NCBI GenBank assembly: GCA_965224595.1
Contig: OZ245057.1
Coordinates: 496,001 to 560,000 of the forward strand
Direction: 5' to 3'
Length of the DNA: 64,000 nt
Origin: Aliivibrio_A sp016764915
Lineage (GTDB): Bacteria > Pseudomonadota > Gammaproteobacteria > Enterobacterales > Vibrionaceae
Shown here: positions 1 to 8,423 of the stretch, one piece after another
Numbering within the stretch: position 1 is the stretch's first letter
Layout of the letters: the number at the start of each line of letters is the position of its first letter
Notes under the pieces: generated by a model
The model's database searches: none
What the model saw: only the letters and a program-made list of their open reading frames with translations
Told to the model about the DNA's origin: nothing
Position numbers and translations under genes: made by a program

Positions 1-981
1 AGCAGCTCTGTCGATCGCGTAATGACAGAAGGGGGTATTTTTGATACTCAATTGGCTGCTTTAGCCATCAAGCAAGCCAGTGGAGACTTAGTTGAAGCGA
101 TTTTTCTGTTACGCGCATACCGCACCACGTTGTCCCGATTTGCCACTAGCAAACCTGTAGATACCAGCACGATGGAGATCGAACGACGCATTTCAGCAAC
201 GTTTAAAGATTTGCCCGGAGGACAGGTGCTCGGCCCAACGTTGGATTATACCCACCGCTTGCTCGATTTCACTCTGATGGCCGAATCCGAAGCACAAACC
301 GACATCATCACAGAGAGCACTCAAACACCCATTGAGCCCTGTCCGCAAGTGATGTCAATTCTTGAGCAGCAAGGCCTGACTCCGGAACCGCTGGATGATG
401 GAGAGGTCGCTGAAGATATTACTATGCACCCACCAACCTACCCGGCCACACGCAGCGCTCGTCTCCAACAGCTAATGCGCAGCGATGAAGGCTTCTTATT
501 GTCGATGGGTTATTCCACTCAACGAGGATATGGTCGTAACCACCCGTTTGCTGCCGAAATTCGCACCGGCACTGTATTGATTTCACTCTGTCCTGAAGAG
601 TTAGGTTTTGACATTGATATTGGTGACATTGAACTGACTGAATGCCAGATGATTAATGGTTTTTCAGGCTCGAAAGAGATCAAACCTCAGTTTACTCGAG
701 GTTATGGCGTCTCTTTTGGATCTGGCGAGAGAAAAGCGATGTCGATGGCCTTGGTTGATCGTGCACTACAAGCCGAAGAATTAGACGAACCCGTCGAAGG
801 TCCAGCGCAAGATCAAGAATTTATTTTGTCTCATGGTGACAATGTGGAAGCCGCTGGTTTTGTCTCACACCTAAAACTGCCCCACTACGTGGATTTTCAA
901 TCCGAGCTGGAACTGATTCGTAAGCTTCAAAAAGAGCATGAACTGCGCGACGAACCAAAAGGATCATCAAACCATGACTAA
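1..981 (+). CDS. phnI: PhnI, carbon-phosphorus lyase core subunit (5' end missing)
   Basis: Component of the C-P lyase core complex (PhnGHIJ). PhnI acts as a nucleosidase that, with PhnG, H and L, couples methylphosphonate to ribose of ATP. The frame is open from base 1 (326 residues visible), and the first Met at 22 sits in a conserved internal stretch (VDRVMTEGG), so the true start lies about 40 residues upstream, outside the window. Conserved family blocks include LAIKQASGDLVEAIFLLRAY, STQRGYGRNHPFA, VDRALQA and VSHLKLPHYVDF. The 3' end overlaps phnJ by 8 nt, as expected for translational coupling in the phn operon. The identification is firm. Confidence 0.97.
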   Translation, partial: SSSVDRVMTEGGIFDTQLAALAIKQASGDLVEAIFLLRAYRTTLSRFATSKPVDTSTMEIERRISATFKDLPGGQVLGPTLDYTHRLLDFTLMAESEAQTDIITESTQTPIEPCPQVMSILEQQGLTPEPLDDGEVAEDITMHPPTYPATRSARLQQLMRSDEGFLLSMGYSTQRGYGRNHPFAAEIRTGTVLISLCPEELGFDIDIGDIELTECQMINGFSGSKEIKPQFTRGYGVSFGSGERKAMSMALVDRALQAEELDEPVEGPAQDQEFILSHGDNVEAAGFVSHLKLPHYVDFQSELELIRKLQKEHELRDEPKGSSNHD

Positions 982-1843
982 CACATACAATGAAACCACA
1001 TCTGATGAGCAAGGTTACAACTACGGCTTTTTAGATGAACAGACCAAACGCATGATCCGCCGTGCCATTTTAAAGGCGATCGCGATTCCAGGTTACCAAG
1101 TACCTTTTGGCGGTAAAGAGATGCCAATGCCTTATGGCTGGGGGACCGGTGGTATTCAAATCACCGCTTCCATCATTGGCCGACAGGATGTGCTTAAAGT
1201 GATCGATCAAGGCGCGGATGACACCACCAATGCGGTTTCGATTCGTCAATTTTTTAAAAAAGTAGCACAAGCTAACACCACAGAGAAAACCGAACAGGCC
1301 AGTATCATCCAGACACGCCACCGTATTCCGGAAAAACCAATGTGCAAAGGACAGATCTTAGTCTATCAAGTGCCTATCCCTGAGCCACTTCGCTTTCTTG
1401 AACCTAGAGAGACGGAAACCAGAAAGATGCACGCACTGAGCGAGTACGGAATCATGCACGTCAAGCTTTACGAGGACATCGCACGTTACGGACACATTGC
1501 CACCTCTTACGCGTATCCGGTCATGGTCAATCAACGTTACATCATGGACCCGTCACCGATCCCAAAATTTGATAACCCAAAAATGGATCGCATGCCCGCT
1601 CTGCAATTGTTTGGAGCAGGGCGAGAGAAGCGTATTTATGCCATTCCACCTTTTACGGATGTAAAGAGCTTAGATTTTGAAGATTACCCTTTTGAAATAC
1701 AGAAATGGGAAGAGCCCTGCGCAATTTGTGGTGCCACTCATACCTTCCTTGATGAAGTGGTCACCGATGACAAAGGCAGTCGAATGTATGTCTGCTCAGA
1801 TACGGATTATTGCAACGAACAACAGGAGACTTCACCATGTTAA
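974..1843 (+). CDS. phnJ: PhnJ, radical-SAM C-P lyase
   Basis: Catalytic subunit that cleaves the C-P bond of ribose 1-phosphonate 5-phosphate using an iron-sulfur cluster and S-adenosylmethionine. 289 residues. The cluster and cysteine radical motif is visible: Cys249 and Cys252 (CAICG), Cys274 and Cys280 (CSDTDYC), matching Cys241/244/266/272 of E. coli PhnJ as I recall it. Conserved PMPYGWGTGGIQ, GADDTTNAVSIR and PIPKFDNPKMD blocks are present. The start at 974 is chosen over 938 because it gives the family N-terminus ahead of GYNYGFLDEQTKRMIRRA. It overlaps the end of phnI, and its own end overlaps phnK by 7 nt (ATGTTAA). Confidence 0.97.
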   Translation: MTNTYNETTSDEQGYNYGFLDEQTKRMIRRAILKAIAIPGYQVPFGGKEMPMPYGWGTGGIQITASIIGRQDVLKVIDQGADDTTNAVSIRQFFKKVAQANTTEKTEQASIIQTRHRIPEKPMCKGQILVYQVPIPEPLRFLEPRETETRKMHALSEYGIMHVKLYEDIARYGHIATSYAYPVMVNQRYIMDPSPIPKFDNPKMDRMPALQLFGAGREKRIYAIPPFTDVKSLDFEDYPFEIQKWEEPCAICGATHTFLDEVVTDDKGSRMYVCSDTDYCNEQQETSPC

Positions 1844-2625
1844 ATCAATCAGATAACGATCAGCCTCTACTTGATGTGTCTGGTTTATCCAAACTTTATT
1901 CTGCGGGTAAGGGGTGTCAGGAGATCGATCTGCAACTGTATCCAGGGGAGGTTCTGGGCATTGTTGGTGAATCAGGATCAGGAAAAAGCACCTTGCTCAG
2001 AGTGCTGTCAGGCAGAGAGACACCAGAGAGCGGCACAGTACATTATCAGCAAGTCGGTAAGCAGATCGACCTCTACCAACAACCAGATAGAGAGCGCCGC
2101 CGACTGTTAAGAACGGAATGGGGAGTGGTTCATCAACACCCTATGGACGGGCTTAGAGCTCGAGTATCAGCAGGAGGTAATATCGGTGAACGTTTGATGG
2201 CCATCGGCGATCGTCACTATGGCCAAATTCGCACTCAAGCGGAAAAGTGGCTCAGTGATGTTGAGATACCGTTGGATCGTATCGACGACTACCCCATTAC
2301 CTTTTCAGGCGGCATGCAGCAACGCTTACAAATCGCTCGCAACCTGGTGACGCATCCAAAGCTGGTCTTTATGGATGAGCCGACGGGAGGCTTAGATGTG
2401 TCTGTACAAGCGCGTCTGCTCGATTTAATTCGTAACCTAGTCACTAACCTTGGTCTGTCCGTGATCATAGTCACCCACGATCTTGCCGTCGCCCGACTGC
2501 TCGCTGACCGCCTAATTGTAATGAAAGACAGCCGTATTGTTGAAACGGGCATTACCGATCAAGTACTGGATGACCCACAACACCCCTATACCCAACTACT
2601 GGTCTCTTCGGTATTACAAGGATAG
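1837..2625 (+). CDS. phnK: PhnK, ATP-binding protein of the C-P lyase complex
   Basis: ABC-type ATPase that docks on the PhnJ face of the C-P lyase core; it is not a transporter component despite its fold. 262 residues. Walker A GESGSGKST is at about residues 44-52, the signature FSGGMQQRLQIAR and Walker B LVFMDEPTGGLD follow, then a switch His in VTHD. The ATG at 1837 is preceded by AGGAGA and overlaps the phnJ stop, so it is preferred over the upstream in-frame Met at 1810. PhnL follows after 4 nt. Confidence 0.95.
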   Translation: MLNQSDNDQPLLDVSGLSKLYSAGKGCQEIDLQLYPGEVLGIVGESGSGKSTLLRVLSGRETPESGTVHYQQVGKQIDLYQQPDRERRRLLRTEWGVVHQHPMDGLRARVSAGGNIGERLMAIGDRHYGQIRTQAEKWLSDVEIPLDRIDDYPITFSGGMQQRLQIARNLVTHPKLVFMDEPTGGLDVSVQARLLDLIRNLVTNLGLSVIIVTHDLAVARLLADRLIVMKDSRIVETGITDQVLDDPQHPYTQLLVSSVLQG

Positions 2626-2629
2626 AACG

Positions 2630-3352
2630 ATGTTAAGAGTAGAAAATATCAATAAAAGCTTTGTACTGCACAATCAGCAAGGCATTACGTTACCTGTGAT
2701 CCAACAGGTTAGTTTTAAAGTGGATACTGGTCAATGTCTAGTGTTACACGGAGAGTCAGGCTCAGGAAAATCAACCCTATTACGAGCACTCTACGCCAAC
2801 TACAGCGTGGACAGCGGTGAGATTATGGTGCACAGCAACGGCCAGTGGATCGATATTGCCTCTGCATCACCTAGAGATGTCATCAAGGTTCGCCAGCAGA
2901 GTTTAGGTTGGGTCAGCCAGTTTCTAAGAGTGATCCCAAGAATCTCAGCGTTGGAAGTGGTGATGCAACCGTTATTAGAGAGAGGCATCAATAAAGCAGA
3001 ATCAGAGAAAAAAGCGTCACGTATGCTCAAGAGGCTGAACGTACCTGAAACGTTATGGCACTTAGCGCCCGCCACCTTTTCTGGAGGTGAACAGCAAAGA
3101 GTCAACATCGCCAGAGGGTTCATTGTCGATGCGCCCATCTTATTACTGGATGAACCAACCGCATCACTGGATGAAAAGAACCGAGAAGAGGTGATTCGAT
3201 TGATATTGGAAGCAAAAGATCGCGGGGCTACCATCGTCGGTATTTTCCACGATGAGTATGTCCGTCAACGTGTCGCCGATCTTTTTTTCGATGTGAAATC
3301 GGCCACCAGCTACCCTGCAACGCCAACTCAACGTTCACCGTTGCAATCATAG
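2630..3352 (+). CDS. phnL: PhnL, ATP-binding protein of the C-P lyase pathway
   Basis: Second ABC-type ATPase of the phn operon, required for forming alpha-D-ribose 1-phosphonate 5-triphosphate and shown in E. coli to stack with PhnK on the core complex. 240 residues. Walker A GESGSGKST is at about 41-49, the signature is FSGGEQQRVNIARG, and Walker B is ILLLDEPTASLD. The start at 2630 lies 4 nt after the phnK stop; the much earlier Met at 2537 would overlap phnK deeply and is not used. The next gene, phnM, begins 10 nt downstream. Confidence 0.95.
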   Translation: MLRVENINKSFVLHNQQGITLPVIQQVSFKVDTGQCLVLHGESGSGKSTLLRALYANYSVDSGEIMVHSNGQWIDIASASPRDVIKVRQQSLGWVSQFLRVIPRISALEVVMQPLLERGINKAESEKKASRMLKRLNVPETLWHLAPATFSGGEQQRVNIARGFIVDAPILLLDEPTASLDEKNREEVIRLILEAKDRGATIVGIFHDEYVRQRVADLFFDVKSATSYPATPTQRSPLQS

Positions 3353-3362
3353 GATTACCTTC

Positions 3363-4499
3363 ATGAAAATCACCAACATTAAAATGGTCCTCGAATCTTC
3401 TATCATTGTCGGCACCATTGACATTGAGAACGGCATCATTGTATCGATTGACGAACATTGCGATGCAGATGTTCACTGTATAGATGGCATGGGAGCTTGG
3501 TTACTCCCTGGTTTGATTGAGTTGCATACCGACAATTTGGAAAAGTACTTCACCCCAAGACCTAAAGTGAGCTGGCCACCCTTCTCTGCCATGGCCGCCC
3601 ATGACGCACAATTGATCGGTTCAGGGATTACGACGGTATTGGATGCCGTCGCCATTGGCGATGTCCGAGATGGCGGCACAAGGCAAGATTATCTCGATAC
3701 CATGATTGAGACGTTGGTTGAATCAGAAAGACGTGGAGTCAACCGTTGTGAGCACTTACTGCACATTCGCTGTGAGCTACCCCACTCGTCTACTTATGGG
3801 TTGGCTGAGCGCTATCTTGCTCTTCCTCAGGTACAGATGGTGTCATTGATGGACCACTCTCCTGGTCAACGCCAGTTTGTTAACATCGATAAATACTATG
3901 AGTATTACCAAGGGAAATACGGCCTAACCGAGAATGAAATGAAAGCCTATGAGACCGAACAGCGTGATCTATCAGCGCAATGGTCAGATAAAAACCGTCG
4001 TGCCATTGTAGAGCTCTGTCATCAGCGTGGGATCCCTATGGCCAGTCACGATGACGCAACCCAAAGTCACGTTGAAGAGTCACACAAACTTGGCCTAGTT
4101 CTCGCAGAGTTCCCCACTACCGTAGAAGCAGCAAAGCGCTCTCACCAACTGGGTTTGCATGTATTGATGGGGGCTCCCAACGTGGTTCGTGGCGGATCTC
4201 ACTCTGGCAATGTTGCTGCGCATGAGCTAGCGGCTATGGGGGTGCTCGACGTTCTCTCTTCCGACTATTTCCCACTAAGTTTATTAGATTCGGTCTTTAA
4301 ACTGGCGGATGACCAACGTAATGAGCTGGACCTACCCAATGCCGTAAAACTGGCGACGCTAAACCCTGCCAATGCGTTAGGTTTGTATGATCGAGGTTCG
4401 ATTAAAGTGGGCAAACGTGCGGATCTCATTTTGGTGGAGCAAGTGGAAGGCCAAGCCTATGTCAAACGCGCATGGCGCAAAGGCCAACTGGTGTATTAA
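3363..4499 (+). CDS. phnM: PhnM, alpha-D-ribose 1-methylphosphonate 5-triphosphate diphosphatase
   Basis: Amidohydrolase-superfamily enzyme that removes pyrophosphate from the triphosphate intermediate, giving the 5-phosphate substrate of PhnJ. 378 residues, the same length as I recall for E. coli PhnM. The N-terminal beta-sandwich strand leads to LLPGLIELHTDN (metal-binding His in the variant HTDN form), followed by MDHSPGQRQF, PMASHDDAT and a late metal ligand region LSSDYFP. The C-terminus returns to the small sandwich (GKRADLILVE). The ATG follows a weak AGG about 8 nt upstream. It lies between phnL and phnN in one transcript. Confidence 0.95.
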   Translation: MKITNIKMVLESSIIVGTIDIENGIIVSIDEHCDADVHCIDGMGAWLLPGLIELHTDNLEKYFTPRPKVSWPPFSAMAAHDAQLIGSGITTVLDAVAIGDVRDGGTRQDYLDTMIETLVESERRGVNRCEHLLHIRCELPHSSTYGLAERYLALPQVQMVSLMDHSPGQRQFVNIDKYYEYYQGKYGLTENEMKAYETEQRDLSAQWSDKNRRAIVELCHQRGIPMASHDDATQSHVEESHKLGLVLAEFPTTVEAAKRSHQLGLHVLMGAPNVVRGGSHSGNVAAHELAAMGVLDVLSSDYFPLSLLDSVFKLADDQRNELDLPNAVKLATLNPANALGLYDRGSIKVGKRADLILVEQVEGQAYVKRAWRKGQLVY

Positions 4500-4509
4500 A
4501 GGGGGTATC

Positions 4510-5067
4510 ATGGCGAATCTATTTTACATTATGGGCGCTTCTGGCTGTGGTAAAGACAGTGTGATTCAGGCACTTCGTTCCGACCCACGCCTCTCGATGC
4601 AAGTTGCCCATCGATACATTACTCGACCTGCAGACAGTGGCAACGAAAACCATATAGCGCTAACCGAAGAGGAGTTTCATCACCGCGTAGAGACTGGGCT
4701 ATTTTCGATGTATTGGCATGCTAATGGTCTGCATTATGGCGTAGGCAAAGAGGTAGAGCATTGGTTAGCTCAGGGAGAAAATGTACTGTTAAACGGCTCT
4801 CGTGCATATTATCCACAAGCAAAACGTCATTTTGCCGAAAAATTGATACCCATTTGGATCACTGTCGATATTCCGCAGCTTCGCACTAGGCTACAAGATC
4901 GTGGGCGGGAAACCGAAGCGCAAATCAATGATAGAATCAAGCGGGCCATACACTATCAATCGTCAATGCCTACGGATGCTTGGCTGATTAATAACAGTGG
5001 CAAACTGGCCGCAAGCGTAGACGTTTTTATTGAAAAACTCAGCGAGGAATCCTTACAGTGCAACTGA
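4510..5067 (+). CDS. phnN: PhnN, ribose 1,5-bisphosphate phosphokinase
   Basis: Guanylate-kinase-like enzyme that phosphorylates ribose 1,5-bisphosphate to PRPP, the salvage step that follows PhnP. 185 residues with the P-loop GASGCGKDS at residues 9-17, and RYITRPADSGNENH typical of the family. The start at 4510 (GGGGGTATC upstream) is preferred over the long in-frame extension to 4387, which would run back into phnM. The gene ends inside the start of phnP (10-nt overlap). Confidence 0.93.
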   Translation: MANLFYIMGASGCGKDSVIQALRSDPRLSMQVAHRYITRPADSGNENHIALTEEEFHHRVETGLFSMYWHANGLHYGVGKEVEHWLAQGENVLLNGSRAYYPQAKRHFAEKLIPIWITVDIPQLRTRLQDRGRETEAQINDRIKRAIHYQSSMPTDAWLINNSGKLAASVDVFIEKLSEESLQCN

Positions 5068-5813
5068 CTCTGTTAGGCACAGGTAACGTCGGTCATGTCC
5101 CCGTTTATGGGTGTCCATGTTCGGCGTGCCTACGAGCCCAGCAACACCCCCAATACCGAAGAGGAAAGACCTCCGCGGTCATTGAACACAAGGGTAAAAT
5201 ATTGTTGTTGGATGCCAATCACTCTGAACTGATGACCCGATTTCCTTCGGGCACAATTGATACCATACTGCTGACCCATTTTCATATGGATCACGTTCAA
5301 GCGCTGTTTGACTTAAGATGGGGAGTTGGAGCACCGATCCCTGTTTTAACGCCTCCAGATCTTGTCGGTTGTGATGATCTGTATAAACACCCAGGGATTT
5401 TACAATTTGACGCGCTAACAGAGTTTAAACCCTTCTATTGGCAGGACATTAAGATCACCCCCGTGCCGATGCAGCACTCTAAGCTCTGCTTTGGTTACCT
5501 GTTGGAGTACAACCACAAACGGCTGGCCTATTTTACTGATACCGTTGGTTTTCCTGCGTTATCCAAACCGTTTATTCAAGAAACAGATATTGATATTATG
5601 CTGCTTGATTGCAATCACCCCCCCATGCACGACAGCGCCTCATGTAACCACAATGATGTGAGTCTTGCTCAACAGATAAAACAGCAATACAAGATTAAAA
5701 AAATGGGATTGATACACGTTAGCCATCAACTTGATGAGTGGGCAATCAATCACCCTGACTGTTTTTCTGAGCACTTTTTTTTAACCACTGACGGGCAAGC
5801 GTTCAATCTATAG
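5058..5813 (+). CDS. phnP: PhnP, phosphoribosyl 1,2-cyclic phosphate phosphodiesterase
   Basis: Metallo-beta-lactamase-fold enzyme opening the cyclic phosphate left by PhnJ to ribose 1,5-bisphosphate. 251 residues with a GTG start inside the phnN 3' end. The catalytic metal motif THFHMDH places His74, His76, Asp78 and His79; Cys19, Cys21 and Cys24 near the N-terminus correspond to the structural zinc site known in E. coli PhnP, and a C-terminal HVSHQ could provide the fourth ligand. It is the last gene of the operon; phnO (aminoalkylphosphonate acetyltransferase), found between phnN and phnP in E. coli, is absent here. Confidence 0.95.
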   Translation: MQLTLLGTGNVGHVPVYGCPCSACLRAQQHPQYRRGKTSAVIEHKGKILLLDANHSELMTRFPSGTIDTILLTHFHMDHVQALFDLRWGVGAPIPVLTPPDLVGCDDLYKHPGILQFDALTEFKPFYWQDIKITPVPMQHSKLCFGYLLEYNHKRLAYFTDTVGFPALSKPFIQETDIDIMLLDCNHPPMHDSASCNHNDVSLAQQIKQQYKIKKMGLIHVSHQLDEWAINHPDCFSEHFFLTTDGQAFNL

Positions 5814-5832
5814 AACATAGCTGAACGCTTGC
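5795..5832 (+). terminator. Stem-loop at the end of the phn operon
   Basis: GCAAGCGTTCA at 5795-5805 pairs exactly with TGAACGCTTGC at 5822-5832, leaving a 16-nt loop that contains the phnP stop codon. A T-run (GCTTTTTAC) follows only about 18 nt later, so this is a probable but not canonical intrinsic terminator. It may also protect the 3' end of the mRNA. It lies between convergent phnP and the DUF4399 gene. Confidence 0.45.
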
Positions 5833-5852
5833 CGTTGCTACCGATTCGCTTT

Positions 5853-6254
5853 TTACTCTACCGTAATGGTAATCGACTTAGACACGATAGCTGGATCGTG
5901 TGGTATGTGTTGGAAGTCTCCCAGTACTAGCTGCAAAGTATGCTTTCCTTTGGAGAGGTGAATGGTAGCTTCTGTTTGTCCTCCTCCAAAATGACTCACT
6001 TCACTGCCCATGGGTTTGTCCATCATGGGCAACTTTTTACCATCAATCAGTAAGTGGTGATGACCCGTATTCTCTTTATCCAACCCCGCAGGAGAAACAC
6101 CCATTCCTTTTAAACCAAATTGAACGGTGACCATCTCACTTACGGTTGCTCCATCTAACGGTGAAATAATGTATAACTCAGGGGGTTGTTTCGCATTTAT
6201 ATAGGACGAAAAACAGATGACTATCAGTAAAATACCCTTTAACAATCGCTTCAT
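5853..6254 (-). CDS. Secreted DUF4399 protein
   Basis: 133 residues with a clear signal peptide (MKRLLKGILLIVICFSSYINA, cleavage near residue 21), so probably periplasmic. The mature part has the DUF4399 pattern: ISPLDGATVSEMVTVQFGLKGMGVSPAG, then GHHHLLID and a late GKHTLQLVLGD strand, suggesting an immunoglobulin-like beta-sandwich with a histidine cluster that might bind a metal. The biochemical role of this family is not established. It is monocistronic and convergent to phnP, and not obviously linked to phosphonate use. Confidence 0.8.
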   Translation of the reverse strand: MKRLLKGILLIVICFSSYINAKQPPELYIISPLDGATVSEMVTVQFGLKGMGVSPAGLDKENTGHHHLLIDGKKLPMMDKPMGSEVSHFGGGQTEATIHLSKGKHTLQLVLGDFQHIPHDPAIVSKSITITVE

Positions 6255-6371
6255 TCTCTCTTCTCCATTGATGGTAATTAGCCAGTGACCACGTGGACAC
6301 TGTCTTAAAGTATAGGTGGAAATAACGCACCTATTTGCTGCAATAATTGGACAACAAGCTGACAGGAAGAT

Positions 6372-6404
6372 AAAAAAATAGCCAATGAGGGGCTCATTGG
6401 CTAT
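6372..6404 (-). terminator. Intrinsic terminator of the leftward uronate operon
   Basis: ATAGCCAATGAG (6378-6389) and CTCATTGGCTAT (6393-6404) form a 12-bp stem with a 3-nt loop. Read on the minus strand the stem is followed by a run of T residues (A-run at 6372-6378 on the plus strand). It lies just downstream of the last gene of the leftward operon. Confidence 0.85.
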
Positions 6405-6434
6405 AAAAGGGATGTTAGCAATATAAACTGACGG

Positions 6435-6824
6435 TTATAAACTCTCCACTGCCGTTAGTTTTTCTCGCTGAGCATTCATGTTAGGCACAAACACCAAACG
6501 GTCGGCAGACATTTTCTGACCATCTGGCATCGCAATGTGCGTGACAACCCATACCACGCAACCCGTTACCAAGTTGAATAACACGCGAGTTTGGCTGAAC
6601 AGAGCACCGTCATTGTAAGCAGGGCTGACCGAAAACGCTTCCCCTTTCCAGCTCTGTAGCAGATCGTTTTCATGAATGTCATTAAGATCGCAAACCAATA
6701 TTTCCGGCTCAACATCTTTCACCACTTTCATCATGACCCGACAACCAGATGGCTGCTGTTCTAACCAAATCTGATGCGGGATAAGCGAATCGCTCCACGC
6801 GAGTAACGTGTTATTTGCATCCAT
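6435..6824 (-). CDS. Unrecognised small protein at the end of the uronate operon
   Basis: 129 residues, no signal peptide and no transmembrane segment. I do not recognise the family. The protein has alternating hydrophobic strands (CRVMMKVVKDVEPEILVCDL, FNLVTGCVVWVVTHI) suggestive of a small beta-rich fold, with a tryptophan-rich N-terminal part. Its start is only 2 nt after the eda stop and it ends before the operon terminator, so it is cotranscribed with the KDPG aldolase, kinase and uronate isomerase genes. A supporting role in sugar-acid metabolism is an inference from position only. Confidence 0.7.
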   Translation of the reverse strand: MDANNTLLAWSDSLIPHQIWLEQQPSGCRVMMKVVKDVEPEILVCDLNDIHENDLLQSWKGEAFSVSPAYNDGALFSQTRVLFNLVTGCVVWVVTHIAMPDGQKMSADRLVFVPNMNAQREKLTAVESL

Positions 6825-6826
6825 AG

Positions 6827-7453
6827 TTAGCTCACCATGTCAGCAGCTTCACGTGCCAAACGGCCAATCTCTTCCCAGCGGCCTTCATTGATCATCTTCT
6901 TATCAACCATCCAAGTACCACCACAGGCGAACACACGGTCAATGGCCAAGTAATCTTTCACATTGTTAGGGTTCACACCGCCAGTCGGCATCAAAGTGAC
7001 TTGCGAGTAAGGTGCGAGCAGAGATTTCACCATGTTAATGCCACCCGACGCTTCTGCAGGGAAGAATTTCAAGGTGGTTAGACCCATTTCAAGTGCCGCT
7101 TCGATGGTTGACGGGTTGTTCACACCAGGAATAATCTCGATACCAATCTCTTGGCACGCTTTTACTGTATTTGGGTTAAAACCAGGAGAAACAACAAAGG
7201 TCGCGCCTGCTTCTTTCGCGGCAATGGCTTGCTCACGATTAAGCACAGTACCCGCACCAATTAGCATGTCAGGTTGCGCCGCTCTTAATAGTCGAATGGC
7301 TTCTACAGCCGCATCTGAACGAAACGTAATTTCAGCAGCGGGTAAGCCATTGTCAGCCAGTGCTTTACCTAATGGGATAATATCTTCAGCACGGTCAATT
7401 GCGATCACTGGGATAATTTTTACGGCGGCAAGTTGCTCGATAATAGTGCTCAT
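6827..7453 (-). CDS. eda: 2-dehydro-3-deoxy-6-phosphogluconate (KDPG) aldolase
   Basis: Class I aldolase cleaving KDPG to pyruvate and glyceraldehyde 3-phosphate, the last step of uronate catabolism and of the Entner-Doudoroff route. 208 residues. The Schiff-base lysine is Lys129 in TLKFFPAEASGG, and the catalytic glutamate is Glu41 in AAEITFRSDA; both correspond to Lys133 and Glu45 of the E. coli enzyme by alignment from memory. The phosphate-binding PTGGVNPNN loop is present. It lies 31 nt downstream of kdgK in the leftward operon, so it is probably the uronate-dedicated copy. Confidence 0.95.
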   Translation of the reverse strand: MSTIIEQLAAVKIIPVIAIDRAEDIIPLGKALADNGLPAAEITFRSDAAVEAIRLLRAAQPDMLIGAGTVLNREQAIAAKEAGATFVVSPGFNPNTVKACQEIGIEIIPGVNNPSTIEAALEMGLTTLKFFPAEASGGINMVKSLLAPYSQVTLMPTGGVNPNNVKDYLAIDRVFACGGTWMVDKKMINEGRWEEIGRLAREAADMVS

Positions 7454-7484
7454 TGATTGATTCCTTGGTAGTAAATTCGATTTA

Positions 7485-8423
7485 CTATGTATTAAAATTG
7501 ATATGTTTGGTGGCTTCGGCAGAGATAACTGCCCCTTTATGCTGGATGATCGTTCCAGCTAACTGATGACCCTGCAGCGCAGAGGTTCCTGGCGGTTTAT
7601 CGCTTAAATATCCCGCTAGAAAACCGGCATTAAACGCGTCACCTGCCGAGGTGGTATCCACAACATGCTCAACAGGCGTCGTGGTGATCCACTCACGTTT
7701 TTCCTGTTCAAAGTGTTGATACAGACAACCCTCAGCGCCCATTTTTAGCACCGCTTGTTTAACACCACTGGTTTGCAATCTATTTAGCGTCATTTCATCA
7801 TCAACGTCACACCATAAAGTGCGTTCATCATCATTAGTCACGAGTGCGATGTCAGTGATCGCAAAAATCTGTTGATAACAGTGTTGTGCTTCTGTCGCAT
7901 CTTTCCACAACGCTGGACGATAGTTTGAATCGAACGCTATCTGTACATTATTGGCAGACAACTCTTTCAACAAGTCTATCAATTTCTGTCTGTCAGCTGC
8001 TGGCAATATCGCTAAACTGATGCCACTAAGATAAACCATGTCGACGGTTCTCAGGTGTGTTTCAATCTCTGAAAATTGCGGATGCTGCATCATATACTTA
8101 GCTGCAGATTGATCGCGCCAGTATAAAAAAGTACGCTCACCTTGGTCATCAAGTTGAATCAAATATAGACCCGGCTGATGAAGATAGTCGCGTAATACAT
8201 GATCAGTATTCACCCCCTCTTCTTGCCAGCGAGCCAGCATACCTTCACTTAACGCGTCACATCCGAGTGCACTGATATAATCAACAGCGACGGTTTCACC
8301 AGCGGTGCGCGCCAGATAGACCGCCGTGTTTAAACTGTCACCACCGTACGACTGTCTCATATCACCAAATGGCGAACCATTAAGCTCTATCATACACTCG
8401 CCAATAATGGCTATTCGTTTCAT
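7485..8423 (-). CDS. kdgK: 2-dehydro-3-deoxygluconokinase
   Basis: PfkB/ribokinase-family kinase phosphorylating 2-keto-3-deoxygluconate to KDPG. 312 residues. The N-terminal ECMIELNG...YGGDSLNTAVYLAR substrate region and the C-terminal TTSAGDAFNAGFLAGYL signature with the catalytic Asp are both present. The ATG overlaps the uxaC stop by 4 nt (ATGA), so it is translationally coupled. It takes the product of mannonate dehydratase (uxuA, on the other arm of the locus) and hands KDPG to Eda. Confidence 0.95.
   Translation of the reverse strand: MKRIAIIGECMIELNGSPFGDMRQSYGGDSLNTAVYLARTAGETVAVDYISALGCDALSEGMLARWQEEGVNTDHVLRDYLHQPGLYLIQLDDQGERTFLYWRDQSAAKYMMQHPQFSEIETHLRTVDMVYLSGISLAILPAADRQKLIDLLKELSANNVQIAFDSNYRPALWKDATEAQHCYQQIFAITDIALVTNDDERTLWCDVDDEMTLNRLQTSGVKQAVLKMGAEGCLYQHFEQEKREWITTTPVEHVVDTTSAGDAFNAGFLAGYLSDKPPGTSALQGHQLAGTIIQHKGAVISAEATKHINFNT

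Noticed and set aside
2537..2629. Longer PhnL start inside phnK
   Set aside because: It would overlap phnK by about 90 nt; the ATG at 2630 fits the family N-terminus.
4387..4509. Longer PhnN start inside phnM
   Set aside because: The extension reads phnM in another frame; the P-loop follows properly from 4510.
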